The translations under genes were made by a program, and so were the position numbers. 29,348 bases of DNA from positions 1 to 29,348 of the IMG/VR virus record IMGVR_UViG_3300032224_001800, one strand, 5' to 3'. The notes beneath the pieces were generated by a model. The model was not told the origin of the DNA, did no database searches, and saw only the letters and a program-made list of their open reading frames with translations. This document shows, piece by piece, positions 28,868-29,348 of this stretch. The DNA is from a virus. How positions within the stretch are numbered: the stretch's first letter is position 1; every line of letters begins with the position of its first letter.

Positions 28868-29348
28868 CTACCTTGTTTTTTGAGAGACGACAACGGAGGC
28901 GGTTTTCGTTTTAGAGGCGTGCTCCAAGCCGTAACGCACCGAATCTAAAATATCTTTGAGCGGGCTACGTTTATCGCCATTCCATTTTTGACAGGAGCGC
29001 ACGAAGCCGACGCACCGAGGGTCCACTGTTATTTGGTGCTCACAGAATATCGAGTTGAGGAGGGAGAAGCCCTGGATAAACGAGCCGCCGGTTTTATAGG
29101 GGACTTCCAGGCGGGGGAAACGGTCCTGCTCCACCCTGTAGACTTCGGCCAAGTGTAAGCGTAGGAGCTTGTTGCTTTTTTTGACTTCTTGGCGGTAGGC
29201 GTCGGCGGAGCGGTCAAAAACCCAGTCGTCGATGTGCTCCCAGGAATAGCCCCAAGCATCCAACATTCTCTTGATGTTTTCGGCGTCTTGCTTGCTGGTA
29301 GTCGGTTTCATGTTTGAGGGGTCGCAACAGACCTCCCCAAGCAAGATC
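28868..29348 (-). CDS. terL: Large terminase subunit, C-terminal nuclease part (cut by window edge)
   Basis: The frame is open to the window edge, so the start lies outside. The visible 159 residues fit the RNase H-like nuclease domain end: EVCCDPSNMKP (catalytic Asp after the strand), a helix with KRMLDAWGYSWEHIDDWV, GGSFIQGFSLLNSIFCEHQI, TVDPRCVGFVRSCQKWNGD, and the conserved final SPLKDILDSVRYGLEH (the Asp-x-x-Arg-Tyr of terminases). It cuts concatemeric DNA during packaging. It is followed by portal, as in most tailed phages. The ATPase domain is not in the window. Confidence 0.82.
   Translation of the reverse strand, partial: ILLGEVCCDPSNMKPTTSKQDAENIKRMLDAWGYSWEHIDDWVFDRSADAYRQEVKKSNKLLRLHLAEVYRVEQDRFPRLEVPYKTGGSFIQGFSLLNSIFCEHQITVDPRCVGFVRSCQKWNGDKRSPLKDILDSVRYGLEHASKTKTASVVVSQKTR

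Overview
The window is a contiguous piece of a tailed-phage genome (or prophage) with a long, probably siphovirus-type tail. It is GC-rich and densely coded, with successive genes overlapping by ATGA, GTGA or TAATG and recurrent AGAGG/GGAGG Shine-Dalgarno sites. A GH108 muramidase, DEDDh exonuclease, RusA, YqaJ and RecT fit a phage of a Gram-negative, probably proteobacterial host. The host itself cannot be named from the sequence. No integrase, tRNA, insertion sequence or CRISPR array is seen, so lifestyle is open; a Cro/CI-like regulator with operator palindromes hints at a temperate ancestry.

Layout. (1) 1-2940, leftward: a replication operon. It starts with a small possible ribbon-helix-helix protein, then an initiator-like protein whose gene carries an iteron array, a probable helicase loader, a zinc-ribbon protein, a winged-helix-like protein and a coiled-coil protein. 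(2) 3136-5335, leftward: a small HTH regulator, an unknown protein, a RusA resolvase, a DnaQ-like exonuclease and a zinc-motif protein. (3) 5336-5442: divergent control region with a perfect 18-bp operator-like palindrome. (4) 5443-8560, rightward: three small proteins (two with related Cys/His motifs), YqaJ exonuclease, RecT annealase and a 34-aa Cys-rich microprotein, closed by a strong terminator. (5) 8600-9895, rightward: a small acidic protein, a protein with possible AT-hooks, ribbon-helix-helix and coiled coil, a second terminator and a small two-helix membrane protein. (6) 9887-29348, leftward: one very long late operon. In transcription order it holds terminase large subunit (cut by the window edge), portal, a WLLWGG-domain head protein, scaffold, major capsid protein, accessory head proteins, connector, tail terminator, tail tube, tail assembly chaperone with a probable -1 frameshift extension, a minor tail component, tape measure, a large tail protein with sialidase-type Asp-boxes, a hub-like protein, a Gly-rich linker protein, tail fibre, small proteins, a holin-like protein, a secreted protein and endolysin.

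How the parts work together. The initiator would bind its own iterons and recruit the host helicase through the loader. YqaJ and RecT would give single-strand-annealing recombination, and RusA would resolve the branched products. The late operon builds head, connector, tail and adhesins in the usual order and ends in lysis genes.

The most notable observations are the lambda-like iteron array inside the initiator gene (nine GGTCCG cores at 11-12 bp spacing, with a 29-bp repeat read in two different frames), the Asp-box tail protein, the chaperone frameshift, and a terminator whose hairpin repeats the operator's half-sites and spacing.
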